Shown piece after piece: positions 7,175 through 13,852 of a stretch of DNA of 16,398 nucleotides. The notes under the pieces were generated by a model. It saw nothing but the letters and a program-made list of their open reading frames with translations, had not been told where the DNA came from and made no database searches. Both the position numbers and the translations under genes were made by a program. The DNA is from Deltaproteobacteria bacterium. GTDB taxonomy: Bacteria > Desulfobacterota > Desulfobacteria > Desulfobacterales > SURF-7. The DNA lies in the NCBI GenBank assembly GCA_019307665.1, contig JAFDJC010000028.1, positions 1 through 16,398 on the forward strand, given 5' to 3'. The number at the start of each line of letters is the position of its first letter. Positions within the stretch are counted from its first letter, which is position 1.

Positions 7175-7786
7175 ATTTATTTACAATTGAATAATATTTT
7201 TAAGCCCAATATTTTAGGCAGCCCAATTGTTGCATTATAAGACATTACAAACAATGCAATTTCTATAAATTTATTTGTACTTTAAAGAAGTTACGCATGT
7301 CAACTGTAATGTTCGAAAGAAAAACAACTTGCAAAACTTAATAGTTAGGTAAAGGTATTCACTACGCACCCAATTAGAGAAACCAAATACAGCTATCCAC
7401 ATGAAAAACTGACCTGTCAAAACCGGTGATATTGTAGATATCTGTAAAATTGTGCACCTAAATTCATTGCAGAAAATCGTTGAGATCCACGGAAATCAGG
7501 ACTTCATGCCATTTACAGAAAAACAATAGCTTTCTTTTGAAGGTCTCAAATTATTAAGACCGGTCTCCGCTTGTGATTTCGCATTGTTCAAATCGAATTA
7601 AAACAATAAGTTCAATTTTAATTTTATCAGTGTTTTCATGGTGTCTCCTTTCTTATGGTTGAGTAGTGCATATCACTAACTACCCTGAGTATTCATATTT
7701 ACTGTTTGAATTATAAATCATATTTGATATCTTAGCTGAAAAACGTGGTACTTTATTTAATTTGAGAAATTGTATTTAATTATATT
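7175..7786. other. 612-bp intergenic region with palindromes and one aborted gene start
   Basis: No full gene. Visible elements are a perfect 10-bp palindrome AGACCGGTCT (7557-7566) next to a further GGTCT half-site, a TAGTG-CATAT-CACTA hairpin (7664-7678), and a well-made ribosome site plus ATG on the minus strand that leads to a 13-residue ORF (7598-7639, listed separately). The right end is very AT-rich and forms the left flank of the rsgA cassette. Confidence 0.6.
7598..7639 (-). pseudogene. aborted gene start: strong ribosome site and a 13-codon ORF
   Basis: On the minus strand AAAGGAGACACC leads into ATG at 7639, which encodes MKTLIKLKLNLLF and then TAA. The SD is near-ideal and the peptide looks like the first half of a signal peptide (Lys-rich start, then hydrophobic). 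The frame stays open for about 30 codons past the stop with no recognisable protein. It is most simply the 5' relic of a secreted-protein gene, although a leader peptide cannot be excluded. Confidence 0.35.
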
Positions 7787-7787
7787 G

Positions 7788-8961
7788 TTAGGTGCTTAAA
7801 AAACTTCCCATGAGAAACATTTCACATAATATAGAAAAAATCGGTTTCGATAAATGGTTCCAGGATAATGTTGATCCTGAGAAACTGGCCGGGCTTGAAA
7901 TAGCAAGAGTGATTGCTGTTCATAAAGACAGCTATACGATAAACAATGGCAAGAATGATGTTTTTTCTTTTTTTGTCGGGAAAATAATATTCAGCGCGGC
8001 TTCTCCGATTGATTATCCTGCTGTTGGGGATTGGGTATTAGCAAATTTTTATGATGAAAATACTTTTTCAATAATTCATGAGATATTACCGAGAAAATCA
8101 CTGCTTAAAAGAAAGACACCTGGGAAGAAAATAGATTTTCAATTAATTGCTGCCAATATCGATGTGGCATTTATTACCCAATCTCTGGACGAAAATTTTA
8201 ATCTCAGGCGCCTTGAGCGGTATTTGGTTATGACTAACGAAAGCAATATCCGGCCAATTGTATTATTAAGTAAAAGTGATCTCCTCACTTCCGAAGAGGT
8301 TGTAAGCAGGATCGGCGAAATACAAAAAATAATGCCGAGTTTACATGTTCAGCCATTCAGCAATGAAAATGATTCCGGCTTGAAAAACGTAAAGAATCTT
8401 TTGAATCCCGGGCTAACATATTGCTTGTTAGGATCTTCAGGTGTGGGCAAAACAACCTTATTAAATAATCTCATCGGTGAATCCATATTTAAGACAAAAA
8501 CAGTTAGAGAAAAGGATCGTAAAGGAAGGCATGCCACAACGTCTCGACAATTAATAAAGTTAGATTGCGGAGCAATGGTGATAGACACTCCCGGAATGCG
8601 AGAGCTCGGGAATTTTTCGGTAGAAACAGGTCTTGACGAAACATTTTTGGAAATTACAGAGTTGTCAAAACGATGTCAATTCAATGATTGTAATCATATT
8701 AATGAAAAAGGATGTGCAGTTATTGAAGCAGTCGAAAATGGGCAAGTGTCAGAAAAAAGATATCAAAATTATATAAAAATAAAAAAAGAATCAAATTATA
8801 ATGAAATGTCATATTTAGAGAAGAAACAAAAAGATAAACAGTTCGGAAAGTTAATTAAAAATGTAATGAAGCAAAAGAAAAATCGGAGATAGCACCTAAC
8901 AAGCCAGATTAACATGGATGCAAATTCTGCTGCGCTCCATTTGCACCTGTTATCTGCATCG
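7788..8961 (+). mobile_element. putative single integron gene cassette carrying rsgA
   Basis: The left boundary reads TTG|TTAGGTGCT (7785-7796). The right side carries the exact inverted copy AGCACCTAACAA (8891-8902), which begins a hairpin attC-like site ending at G8961|TTATAG. In a cassette, recombination cuts after the G of GTTRRRY, so the TTAGGT at the 5' end and the ACCTAAC at the start of attC are cognate halves that rejoin in the circular form. The single gene runs 7810-8892 in the usual orientation, reading toward attC. There is no integrase gene in the window, no clear attC to the left and none to the right, so this looks like a solitary cassette rather than an array. Confidence 0.65.
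7810..8892 (+). CDS. rsgA: RsgA-family ribosome small-subunit-dependent GTPase
   Basis: Product of 360 residues. This is a circularly permuted GTPase that helps late 30S subunit maturation. An OB-like N-terminal domain is followed by GTPase motifs in permuted order: SKSD (154-157, G4), GSSGVGKTT (from 208, G1 P-loop), the RKGRHATTS segment, and DTPGMREL (from 259, G3). The C-terminal zinc knuckle is C289-x4-C294-x-H296-x5-C302, followed by a Lys-rich tail. It lacks no key residue. I take ATG 7810; a GTG at 7792 in the same frame lies inside the cassette core site. Neither has a good ribosome site. The gene is AT-richer than the thiol operon and fills a putative integron cassette, so it is probably a horizontally acquired second copy beside a housekeeping rsgA. 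That duplication is inferred, not seen. Confidence 0.9.
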   Translation: MRNISHNIEKIGFDKWFQDNVDPEKLAGLEIARVIAVHKDSYTINNGKNDVFSFFVGKIIFSAASPIDYPAVGDWVLANFYDENTFSIIHEILPRKSLLKRKTPGKKIDFQLIAANIDVAFITQSLDENFNLRRLERYLVMTNESNIRPIVLLSKSDLLTSEEVVSRIGEIQKIMPSLHVQPFSNENDSGLKNVKNLLNPGLTYCLLGSSGVGKTTLLNNLIGESIFKTKTVREKDRKGRHATTSRQLIKLDCGAMVIDTPGMRELGNFSVETGLDETFLEITELSKRCQFNDCNHINEKGCAVIEAVENGQVSEKRYQNYIKIKKESNYNEMSYLEKKQKDKQFGKLIKNVMKQKKNRR

Positions 8962-8967
8962 TTATAG
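8894..8967 (+). repeat. attC-like recombination site
   Basis: It starts with ACCTAAC (RYYYAAC type, 8894-8900) and ends at GTTATAG (8961-8967). Between them the arms 8905-8925 and 8939-8956 pair over 18 bp. The left arm carries three unpaired bases (T8910, T8915, A8918) around the paired blocks CAGAT, AACA, GG and TGCAAAT, and the loop is 13 bases. Extra-helical bases on one arm and poor sequence conservation with good folding are hallmarks of integron attC sites. The GTTATAG end does not pair with ACCTAAC, as expected, because its last six bases belong to the flanking DNA. Confidence 0.65.
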
Positions 8968-9449
8968 TGATTTCCTTTGGAAGTATAAAATTTCCAGAGG
9001 AAATAATTCTGAGATTTGCAAATCAAACATACCAAAAATTAGACTTCACGAAAATCGTGGATTTATCGTTGCTATATGTAACAAAACCAAGATATTCCAG
9101 CCCAAGATATAAAATTCTTTCTCCGGAAATCAAAAGCTGCACTTTTTCAGAACCCAATATCAAACCTGAATCCCAACCCAGTCTCAAGGCCATCGCCGAC
9201 ATGCTCAAGACCAACAGCTCTCTTAAACTATACGTGGTGGGTCATACGGACATGATCGGCGAATTTGAATACAATATGGGGCTCTCATTAAAAAGAGCCC
9301 AAGCGGTCGTTAAAACATTGGTAAATAAATATGGAATTGCTGCAGGAAGGTTGGTCGGAAAGGGAGCCGGACCGCTCTGTCCGGTTGGTTCAAATAATAA
9401 TGAAAGCGGAAGAACACTTAACCGTAGGGTCGAGCTGGTGGAGATGTGA
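8967..9449 (+). CDS. OmpA-family C-terminal domain protein, probably 5'-truncated
   Basis: ORF of 160 residues with a GTG start at 8967 that falls exactly on the cassette junction. From about residue 65 it is a clear OmpA-like peptidoglycan-binding domain: IKPESQPSLKAIADMLK, LKLYVVGHTD, EYNMGLSLKRAQAVVKTLV, AAGRLVGKGAGP and GRTLNRRVELV. The Asp of GHTD and the Arg of NRRVEL, which bind the peptidoglycan peptide, are present. The first 60 residues are AT-rich, show no signal peptide and match nothing I know. Complete relatives carry a signal peptide and a long N-terminal domain, so this is probably a relic or a chimera that lost its 5' end. Without a signal peptide it could not reach the periplasm. 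Whether it is expressed is doubtful. Confidence 0.65.
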   Translation: MISFGSIKFPEEIILRFANQTYQKLDFTKIVDLSLLYVTKPRYSSPRYKILSPEIKSCTFSEPNIKPESQPSLKAIADMLKTNSSLKLYVVGHTDMIGEFEYNMGLSLKRAQAVVKTLVNKYGIAAGRLVGKGAGPLCPVGSNNNESGRTLNRRVELVEM

Positions 9450-9761
9450 CATGAAGGTCTTTGCTAAAACTCCTGTTTCAGCTTGTGCAAAATCCCATTG
9501 TTCAGAAGCTTAAACGATTTACATCGATGTCATGCTGTTAAAACAAGATTGATCTGTGAAATTATTAAATGTTGATCTAAATTTGACAAAACCAATATTT
9601 TATCATATGAAAAAAGACAACTAATTCTATTTTAGTCTTCGACCTCTTTTGTTTCTATTTTGACAAGCTCTTTATCTACTGCCGAAAATTCCACTGATTT
9701 AGTTCATAATATGAGTATGTTTTTATATTAACCAAAACAGATGAATGGGAGAAATATAAAG
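9450..9761. other. 312-bp intergenic region, no gene supported
   Basis: AT-rich leader region of the lipoprotein gene. A TTGACA at 9660-9665 has no matching -10 box at normal spacing. I see no repeat or RNA gene. Confidence 0.5.
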
Positions 9762-11747
9762 ATGAATACCATATTCTTAAAAAGATATTTATTTTCAAAT
9801 TGTTTAAAATACGCATTTATTATAATTCTAACAGCTTTTCTCGTATTCGGTTGTAGTAGTGGAAGTGATGACCCTCCATCTCCTAATGATAATACAACTA
9901 CAGAGAGTCCTGACGAAACACTACCCGAAACTTCTGATGAAACAATAAGTGCTATGGCACTTGTTCTCGATACGAAGGGCAATCCTATTCAAAATGCCAT
10001 GGTAGGCGCAGATGTACTGACCAATAAAAACGGCGTAGCGGGCGGAGATTTTGATGCCACGTCGGAAGGTTGGGTTCAAGCGAGCGCACCAGGATATGTT
10101 ACCGGGTATATGAATTCAGAAGGTACTTTAGGCGACTACAAAGTCTATGAGACAATACTCACTCCATTCGGAGATATGGCATACCTTGAAAACGGAGAAA
10201 CAGACACTCTGTTTCTTGGAGATCCGGACAATCCAACGTATGAAGCGGGAGTTAATGCATCATTTTTTGTTACGACCCCTGTTACCGTCAGCTTGACAGA
10301 AATCGCCCCCTTAGACATAAATCCTTTGTTTGAGGATTTAAATACAGGAGAAAACTTGAATTTACAGAAAGCTTTTGCGCTTTGCGCAAAAGACAGTGAC
10401 GAAGGTAATGTTTCATTATACAGTGGAATGGGCATTACCGTTCGTATCCGTGATAACGGAGAGCTTTCAGATAATGCAAAACTCGCCTTTTTTAATCCGG
10501 ACAGTAGCAAATGGGAAGTTATCAACGGTGGATGTGAACGTGACGGTGTAAACCACTTTCGATGTATAGTCCCCTCCCTTTTTTCCTTTTATGGATTATT
10601 TGACAATAACGAACGGGCCTATCTGGCAAGTAAAGTTGGCTTCGGTTACAAAGTTAATTCAGGTCGCACAGCTAAGGGTTATTCAGAAGATCAACTAGGC
10701 GGTGCGTACCAGCAGGCAAAGATGCGGGTCTATAAAAGACTGAAAGAATTGGAGGCAATATGTGCGGCTGATCCGTCAAATTGTGATTTTTCGGAAGACC
10801 AAGAGCTTCAAGATGCTTTGGATGATCTGGCGAAAGCTGCAAGAGACTACGCAGCGGCAAACCAGAATGAAAATGGCAAGTTTGCTCTTATGAAGGCTGC
10901 TGAAAGAGCCATATCACTCGGAAAGGAGAGTCTTGCGACGGATCTGATGAATGAAGCCTCTGCTCTTGCAGCAAAGATGGCAGATGATCTTTTGGAAAAA
11001 ATCGAGTGTAAAAGAATCAGAGAAATACTACTTTTAGCACAGCAAAATATGTTGATGGGAAATATCTCTGTAGCCGAAAAACTTGAAGAAAAATTAAAAA
11101 CAGATTTAATCGATTGTGATCTATGGACAGGAACAATCCACTACTGGCTTCCGGTTGAAACAACGGATGCAAGAGATTGGCAGCTTGAGTCAGGCGGCGG
11201 ATCATGGCATGAATTTCATGATGTGCGGATGACGACAGATGTCAATACGTTCAAACTTACTGGGGAAGATATGGTACAGATTGCTTTTCCAGTAGTAGAA
11301 TACGAAAATGTTAGCATGCCTTGCAAACAAAGTTTTACTTATGGTCCCACCAGTTCCTCATTGGTGTACCTGACTTTTGACGGAAATTATGACGGGCATA
11401 CATTTTCCGTTAACAATCCTGAAACATCTGAAAATCCGGTTACTATTAATTGGAATTTATATGTGGAAGTCGAGGCCGATGACGGGTGTACACTCGCTCA
11501 AAATCAATCATTTGCTATGACAGATTATTCATCCCTGCTTGTGCATGGATTTTTAGAGTCTCCGCCGATTACTATACAAGAGATGCTCGAAAATGGGACC
11601 CATCGGGGATCAGGAGAAAGCGAAACCATCCGTGGAAATGAGGAATTTGAAAATCCGAATCCGGAAGACGGCAGGTTCCCTGTTACCCATGGATATGTAA
11701 TCTGGAATTTCATCCATGTCCAAGCAATTCTTCCTCTTGATCAATAG
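9762..11747 (+). CDS. large outer-membrane-type lipoprotein with a carboxypeptidase-regulatory-like domain
   Basis: Product of 661 residues. The N-terminus has basic residues, a hydrophobic stretch and a lipobox LVFGC, so Cys31 would be lipidated. Ser follows it, which suggests outer-membrane sorting. A Ser/Asp/Pro/Thr-rich linker (about 32-58) leads to a beta domain, AMALVLDTKGNPIQNAMVG to PGYVTGYM (about 63-115), which has the pattern of carboxypeptidase-regulatory-like Ig domains. A middle beta region follows, then a long Ala/Glu/Lys-rich helical stretch (about 315-450) and a C-terminal beta-rich part. Cysteines are spread through the exported part and could form disulfides. Start ATG 9762 is chosen because GGGAG (9747-9751) precedes it; ATG 9741 has no such site. 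It stands alone with no operon partner. I do not recognise the full protein, and a surface adhesin or scaffold role is a guess. Confidence 0.8.
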   Translation: MNTIFLKRYLFSNCLKYAFIIILTAFLVFGCSSGSDDPPSPNDNTTTESPDETLPETSDETISAMALVLDTKGNPIQNAMVGADVLTNKNGVAGGDFDATSEGWVQASAPGYVTGYMNSEGTLGDYKVYETILTPFGDMAYLENGETDTLFLGDPDNPTYEAGVNASFFVTTPVTVSLTEIAPLDINPLFEDLNTGENLNLQKAFALCAKDSDEGNVSLYSGMGITVRIRDNGELSDNAKLAFFNPDSSKWEVINGGCERDGVNHFRCIVPSLFSFYGLFDNNERAYLASKVGFGYKVNSGRTAKGYSEDQLGGAYQQAKMRVYKRLKELEAICAADPSNCDFSEDQELQDALDDLAKAARDYAAANQNENGKFALMKAAERAISLGKESLATDLMNEASALAAKMADDLLEKIECKRIREILLLAQQNMLMGNISVAEKLEEKLKTDLIDCDLWTGTIHYWLPVETTDARDWQLESGGGSWHEFHDVRMTTDVNTFKLTGEDMVQIAFPVVEYENVSMPCKQSFTYGPTSSSLVYLTFDGNYDGHTFSVNNPETSENPVTINWNLYVEVEADDGCTLAQNQSFAMTDYSSLLVHGFLESPPITIQEMLENGTHRGSGESETIRGNEEFENPNPEDGRFPVTHGYVIWNFIHVQAILPLDQ

Positions 11748-11893
11748 CCGATTTTTCAAGCAGGTAGAAAGGTTGTTCGGTGCGTTACTGTGAACCTTGC
11801 GAAAAATGAAATAGATGTAATTTTGTATAATTCTACACTACCATTATGTAGTGATAGCAACTATAGGCGAAAGGGGGAATAAAACACACATCG
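11748..11893. other. short intergenic stretch with a hairpin
   Basis: CACTAC-CATTAT-GTAGTG (11836-11853) is a perfect 6-bp stem. It has no following T-run, so it is not a convincing rho-independent terminator. It lies between the 3' ends of the lipoprotein gene and the small minus-strand ORF. Confidence 0.35.
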
Positions 11894-12067
11894 TCATTTA
11901 TTTGATTTACGAGTAATATTTTGATCTTGTTTGTCTTTTCTGCGACGAATAACAATGGCGGGGTTAGATTTGGAATGCTTTTTCTTTTTTATAACCCGGG
12001 GTTCATCATTGAGCTCAATCATTCCTCTAAGTTTAACTTCCAACTTCTTTCTTTTTGCTGTATCCAT
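11894..12067 (-). CDS. small highly basic hypothetical protein (57 aa)
   Basis: Product of 57 residues from ATG 12067 (an in-frame TTG at 12082 would add five). It is strongly basic, with MDTAKRKKLE, then a short LRGMIELNDEPRVI segment, and two Lys/Arg clusters, IKKKKHSK and IRRRKDKQ. There is no signal peptide or membrane segment. The composition suits nucleic-acid or ribosome binding, but AT-rich DNA often gives Lys-rich ORFs, so coding status is uncertain. The tidy ELNDEPRVI segment and its position in an otherwise empty gap favour a real gene. The ribosome site is weak (GAAG). It is convergent with the lipoprotein gene and divergent from the pilin gene. Confidence 0.45.
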   Translation of the reverse strand: MDTAKRKKLEVKLRGMIELNDEPRVIKKKKHSKSNPAIVIRRRKDKQDQNITRKSNK

Positions 12068-12297
12068 TTTTATTTTCTTCAATTTTCATATAGAGCCTTA
12101 ACTTGGTCTCCACAATGCTGGGAAAGGGTCAGAATTTAAAAGTAAGCTGACATTTTTTGTCAAAACAGCTGTACTTTATAACAATTTTTATTATACAAAC
12201 AATTCTAATTACCTGTTATCTTTTTTGGATATTTTTTCTAAGTTCTTTTTTTTAATATTTTTTTATAGTTATATAGTTTTAAAACCAATTAAGAATT
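12068..12297. other. AT-rich region upstream of the pilin promoter
   Basis: No gene. A perfect inverted repeat TGACA-TTTTT-TGTCA (12148-12162) lies about 150 bp before the sigma-54 promoter, at a distance where sigma-54 activators often bind. The rest is nearly pure A/T with long T-runs, a base composition that would favour DNA bending. Confidence 0.4.
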
Positions 12298-12313
12298 TGG
12301 CATACTAATTGCT
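12298..12313 (+). promoter_or_regulatory. sigma-54 (-24/-12) promoter of the pilin gene
   Basis: TGGCATACTAATTGCT keeps the GG (12299-12300) and GC (12311-12312) dinucleotides exactly 10 bp apart, as in the sigma-54 consensus TGGCAC-N5-TTGCW. Transcription would start near 12324 and leave a leader of about 60 bases. Pilin genes of Pseudomonas, Myxococcus and Geobacter are known to be sigma-54 dependent and activated by PilR, which supports the call. Confidence 0.75.
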
Positions 12314-12368
12314 GCTTAACTTTTTTATGAAATTAATTTATATTATAATTTTAATTAATAATCATGGA

Positions 12369-12375
12369 AAGGAGG
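12369..12375 (+). promoter_or_regulatory. ribosome binding site of the pilin gene
   Basis: AAGGAGG is a near-perfect Shine-Dalgarno sequence, 10 bases before TTG 12386. It decides in favour of the TTG start and gives an 11-residue prepilin leader. No ATG in this frame lies between it and the leader cleavage site. Confidence 0.7.
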
Positions 12376-12385
12376 TTGCAAAATA

Positions 12386-12778
12386 TTGCAAAACCTTAGA
12401 GGGACAAATCAAAAGGGCTTTACACTTATCGAACTTATGATCGTTATCGCTATTATCGGAATCCTGGCCGCAATTGCCATCCCGAACTTTATCTCTTACC
12501 GAGATAAAGCTTACTGCCAGTATGCTGAGTCAGACGCACAGAACACCCTTACTGCTATAACTTCTTATTTTGCTGAAGGAGATCGCACATCAACACCGAC
12601 TGTAGCTAACTTGGTTGCTTTGGAACATCTAAGTACGAACAACGCCGTTGGCAGCGTTTCTATTTCAGGAGCATCAAATACTACAATAACCGTAACCGTA
12701 ACGGATGACAGCACACGTTGCCCAAGAGGAAGTACATATTTTGTAACCATGGGTGGTGCGCAAGGTAGCTGGCCATAA
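12386..12778 (+). CDS. pilA: type IV major-pilin-like protein (PilA family prepilin)
   Basis: Prepilin of 130 residues with a TTG start. The short basic leader MQNLRGTNQKG ends at the prepilin peptidase site KG|FTLIELM; Phe12 would be methylated and Glu16 is the conserved +5 glutamate. The hydrophobic helix MIVIAIIGILAAIAIPNF anchors and packs the subunit. The globular part is small and Thr/Ser-rich, with Cys44 and Cys112 placed to close a disulfide loop near the C-terminus. The length fits a compact deltaproteobacterial pilin (longer than the roughly 60-90 residue Geobacter form). A sigma-54 promoter and a strong ribosome site precede it. No assembly genes are adjacent, and the DNA just downstream is a transposase fragment, so it is an isolated pilin that would rely on pil genes elsewhere. 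A minor pilin or pseudopilin is possible. Confidence 0.9.
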   Translation: MQNLRGTNQKGFTLIELMIVIAIIGILAAIAIPNFISYRDKAYCQYAESDAQNTLTAITSYFAEGDRTSTPTVANLVALEHLSTNNAVGSVSISGASNTTITVTVTDDSTRCPRGSTYFVTMGGAQGSWP

Positions 12779-12781
12779 GCC

Positions 12782-12803
12782 ATTATTTCTCATAATAATT
12801 TTT
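12782..12803 (+). terminator. weak terminator-like hairpin after the pilin gene
   Basis: ATTATT-TCTCAT-AATAAT is followed by a T-run (12799-12803). The stem is only A-T pairs, so it would be weak. It is the only candidate directly after the pilin stop. Confidence 0.25.
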
Positions 12804-12961
12804 CGATTGAAGCCGTTTTTTTGAGTTAGATCGGTATTGTTAATTACATCTATATTTGCCTGATCCAGTCTATCAATTAACTGATCAACATTTCGGCATA
12901 CATAGTTATTAAACCAACGAGCTTTCATTTTTAACCAGATTTGTTCTATAGTGGTTCTCAT
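12800..12961 (-). pseudogene. IS630-type transposase, C-terminal fragment
   Basis: The minus strand encodes TIEQIWLKMKARWFNN and RNVDQLIDRLDQA, which match the C-terminal end of the DDE domain in IS630-family transposases (normally preceded by PELNPIEQIW, with the catalytic Glu in this motif). Only about 45-50 residues of similarity remain. The Leu-Asn-Pro part is replaced by unrelated sequence at the left side, and nothing of the first two catalytic Asp regions is found upstream. The remnant abuts the pilin gene, whose 3' end is intact. No terminal inverted repeats could be assigned. The match is from memory of the family pattern, without a search. Confidence 0.55.
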
Positions 12962-13313
12962 AAATATTTTCCGTTTAAATTGCGATTTGAAAATCCGATC
13001 TCAAGAAATTTTGAAAGTTGAAAACTTGACATATTTTCCAGCTATACGTAGCTGTCTGAAAACATTGTTAAAAAGTTTATATACAATATATGGTATATAA
13101 ACAATCCTGAAATTTTTTTAAAAAGAGAAGAAAAAATCATGAAGTGTTATTCTGATATATTGAGAAATTGTAAGCTTTGCTCAAAGTACAGATATCATAG
13201 TTGGTGGTTGTCAAGTCAAGTAAATCTTATTTTTTATTACTCTAAAACCATCTCCAGCCAACGACATATTATTTTTTTTAAATTTCTGTACCCCATTTGC
13301 GTTAAACGAAACT
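12962..13313. other. 352-bp AT-rich region, no gene supported
   Basis: Contains the palindrome-like hairpin CAGCTA-TACG-TAGCTG (near 13040) and AT-rich direct and inverted runs around 13080-13100. A 64-codon plus-strand ORF at 13139 has a purine-rich leader but an odd Tyr/Ile/Phe-rich product that reads into the GIY-YIG gene, so I do not call it. Confidence 0.5.
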
Positions 13314-13814
13314 TTATTTTCCACAAAGAATAGGCCAAGCATACACAGCTCTCCAGACCTGCTCACCAAAAGTACGTAGCAGCTTACTTGCCTTTGGCTT
13401 CTCAAATGCCGGACATACTACGTAATGGAATCTCCAGATATACTTTTGCAACAAGGGATAATTACATAGCGCAAGACAAGCGGTTTTAGGATGACCGGCC
13501 ATATGCTCCCTTGCCCTGGATTTGAGATTCCTGGCTTCCCCAGAATACACAACATATAAAGACCTGCCTTTTGGAAGTATACAGCCATCATATAGCTGAA
13601 GTGATAAGGACTCCCTGACTTTCTTGGGAAGATTATAGTGGGCTTTGCCTTTAGGCAGGCCAACTTTTTGAAAGGCCTGTGGTGGCGTATTGGTTTCAAA
13701 GAAATACCAACCTGGCTTTGATGGAACGGCAACTCGCCAATTGTCATCCTTAAAACTCACGTCAAGGACAACTTTATTGGTCTCTAATAGTTTAAGTATT
13801 TTCTTTGATTTCAT
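13314..13814 (-). CDS. GIY-YIG nuclease-superfamily-like protein
   Basis: Product of 166 residues. PGWYFFET (34-41) stands for the GIY strand. YVVYSGEARNLKSRAREH (87-104) stands for the YIG strand and the following helix with its conserved Arg. GEQVWRAVYAWPILCGK (150-166) supplies a Glu (E151) in the position of the metal-binding catalytic Glu. The YIG motif is degenerate (Y-S-G), and about 45 residues separate the two strands, more than usual, so activity cannot be assumed. Members of the superfamily cut DNA in repair, homing and restriction. The start ATG 13814 has a weak ribosome site. It lies 38 bp after the UroD/MetE-like gene on the same strand and may be cotranscribed. A small stand-alone member of unknown role is the safest description. 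Confidence 0.65.
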   Translation of the reverse strand: MKSKKILKLLETNKVVLDVSFKDDNWRVAVPSKPGWYFFETNTPPQAFQKVGLPKGKAHYNLPKKVRESLSLQLYDGCILPKGRSLYVVYSGEARNLKSRAREHMAGHPKTACLALCNYPLLQKYIWRFHYVVCPAFEKPKASKLLRTFGEQVWRAVYAWPILCGK

Positions 13815-13852
13815 CTTGAATAATTATGAATCTTGTTTGGGACTGCTACGTT

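Noticed and set aside
7344..7350. Another GTTAGGT core-like heptamer, with GCACCTAA at 7454, suggesting a second cassette
   Set aside because: The flanking bases do not match as cognate halves, there is no hairpin of attC type and no gene lies between 7350 and 7787.
9660..9665. TTGACA as a -35 box for the lipoprotein gene
   Set aside because: No acceptable -10 box is found at 16-18 bp.
9640..9710. Minus-strand peptide end reading VEFSAVDKELVKIETKEVED
   Set aside because: It is only about 20 codons between stops and has no start context or known family; it could be a relic but cannot be supported.
12674..12799. Continuation of the minus-strand transposase frame through the pilin gene
   Set aside because: The similarity to IS630 transposases stops near 12800; the rest is antisense to the clearly coding pilin.
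13139..13333. 64-codon plus-strand ORF with a purine-rich leader
   Set aside because: The composition follows the AT-rich DNA, there are no recognisable motifs, and its end overlaps the better-supported GIY-YIG-like gene.
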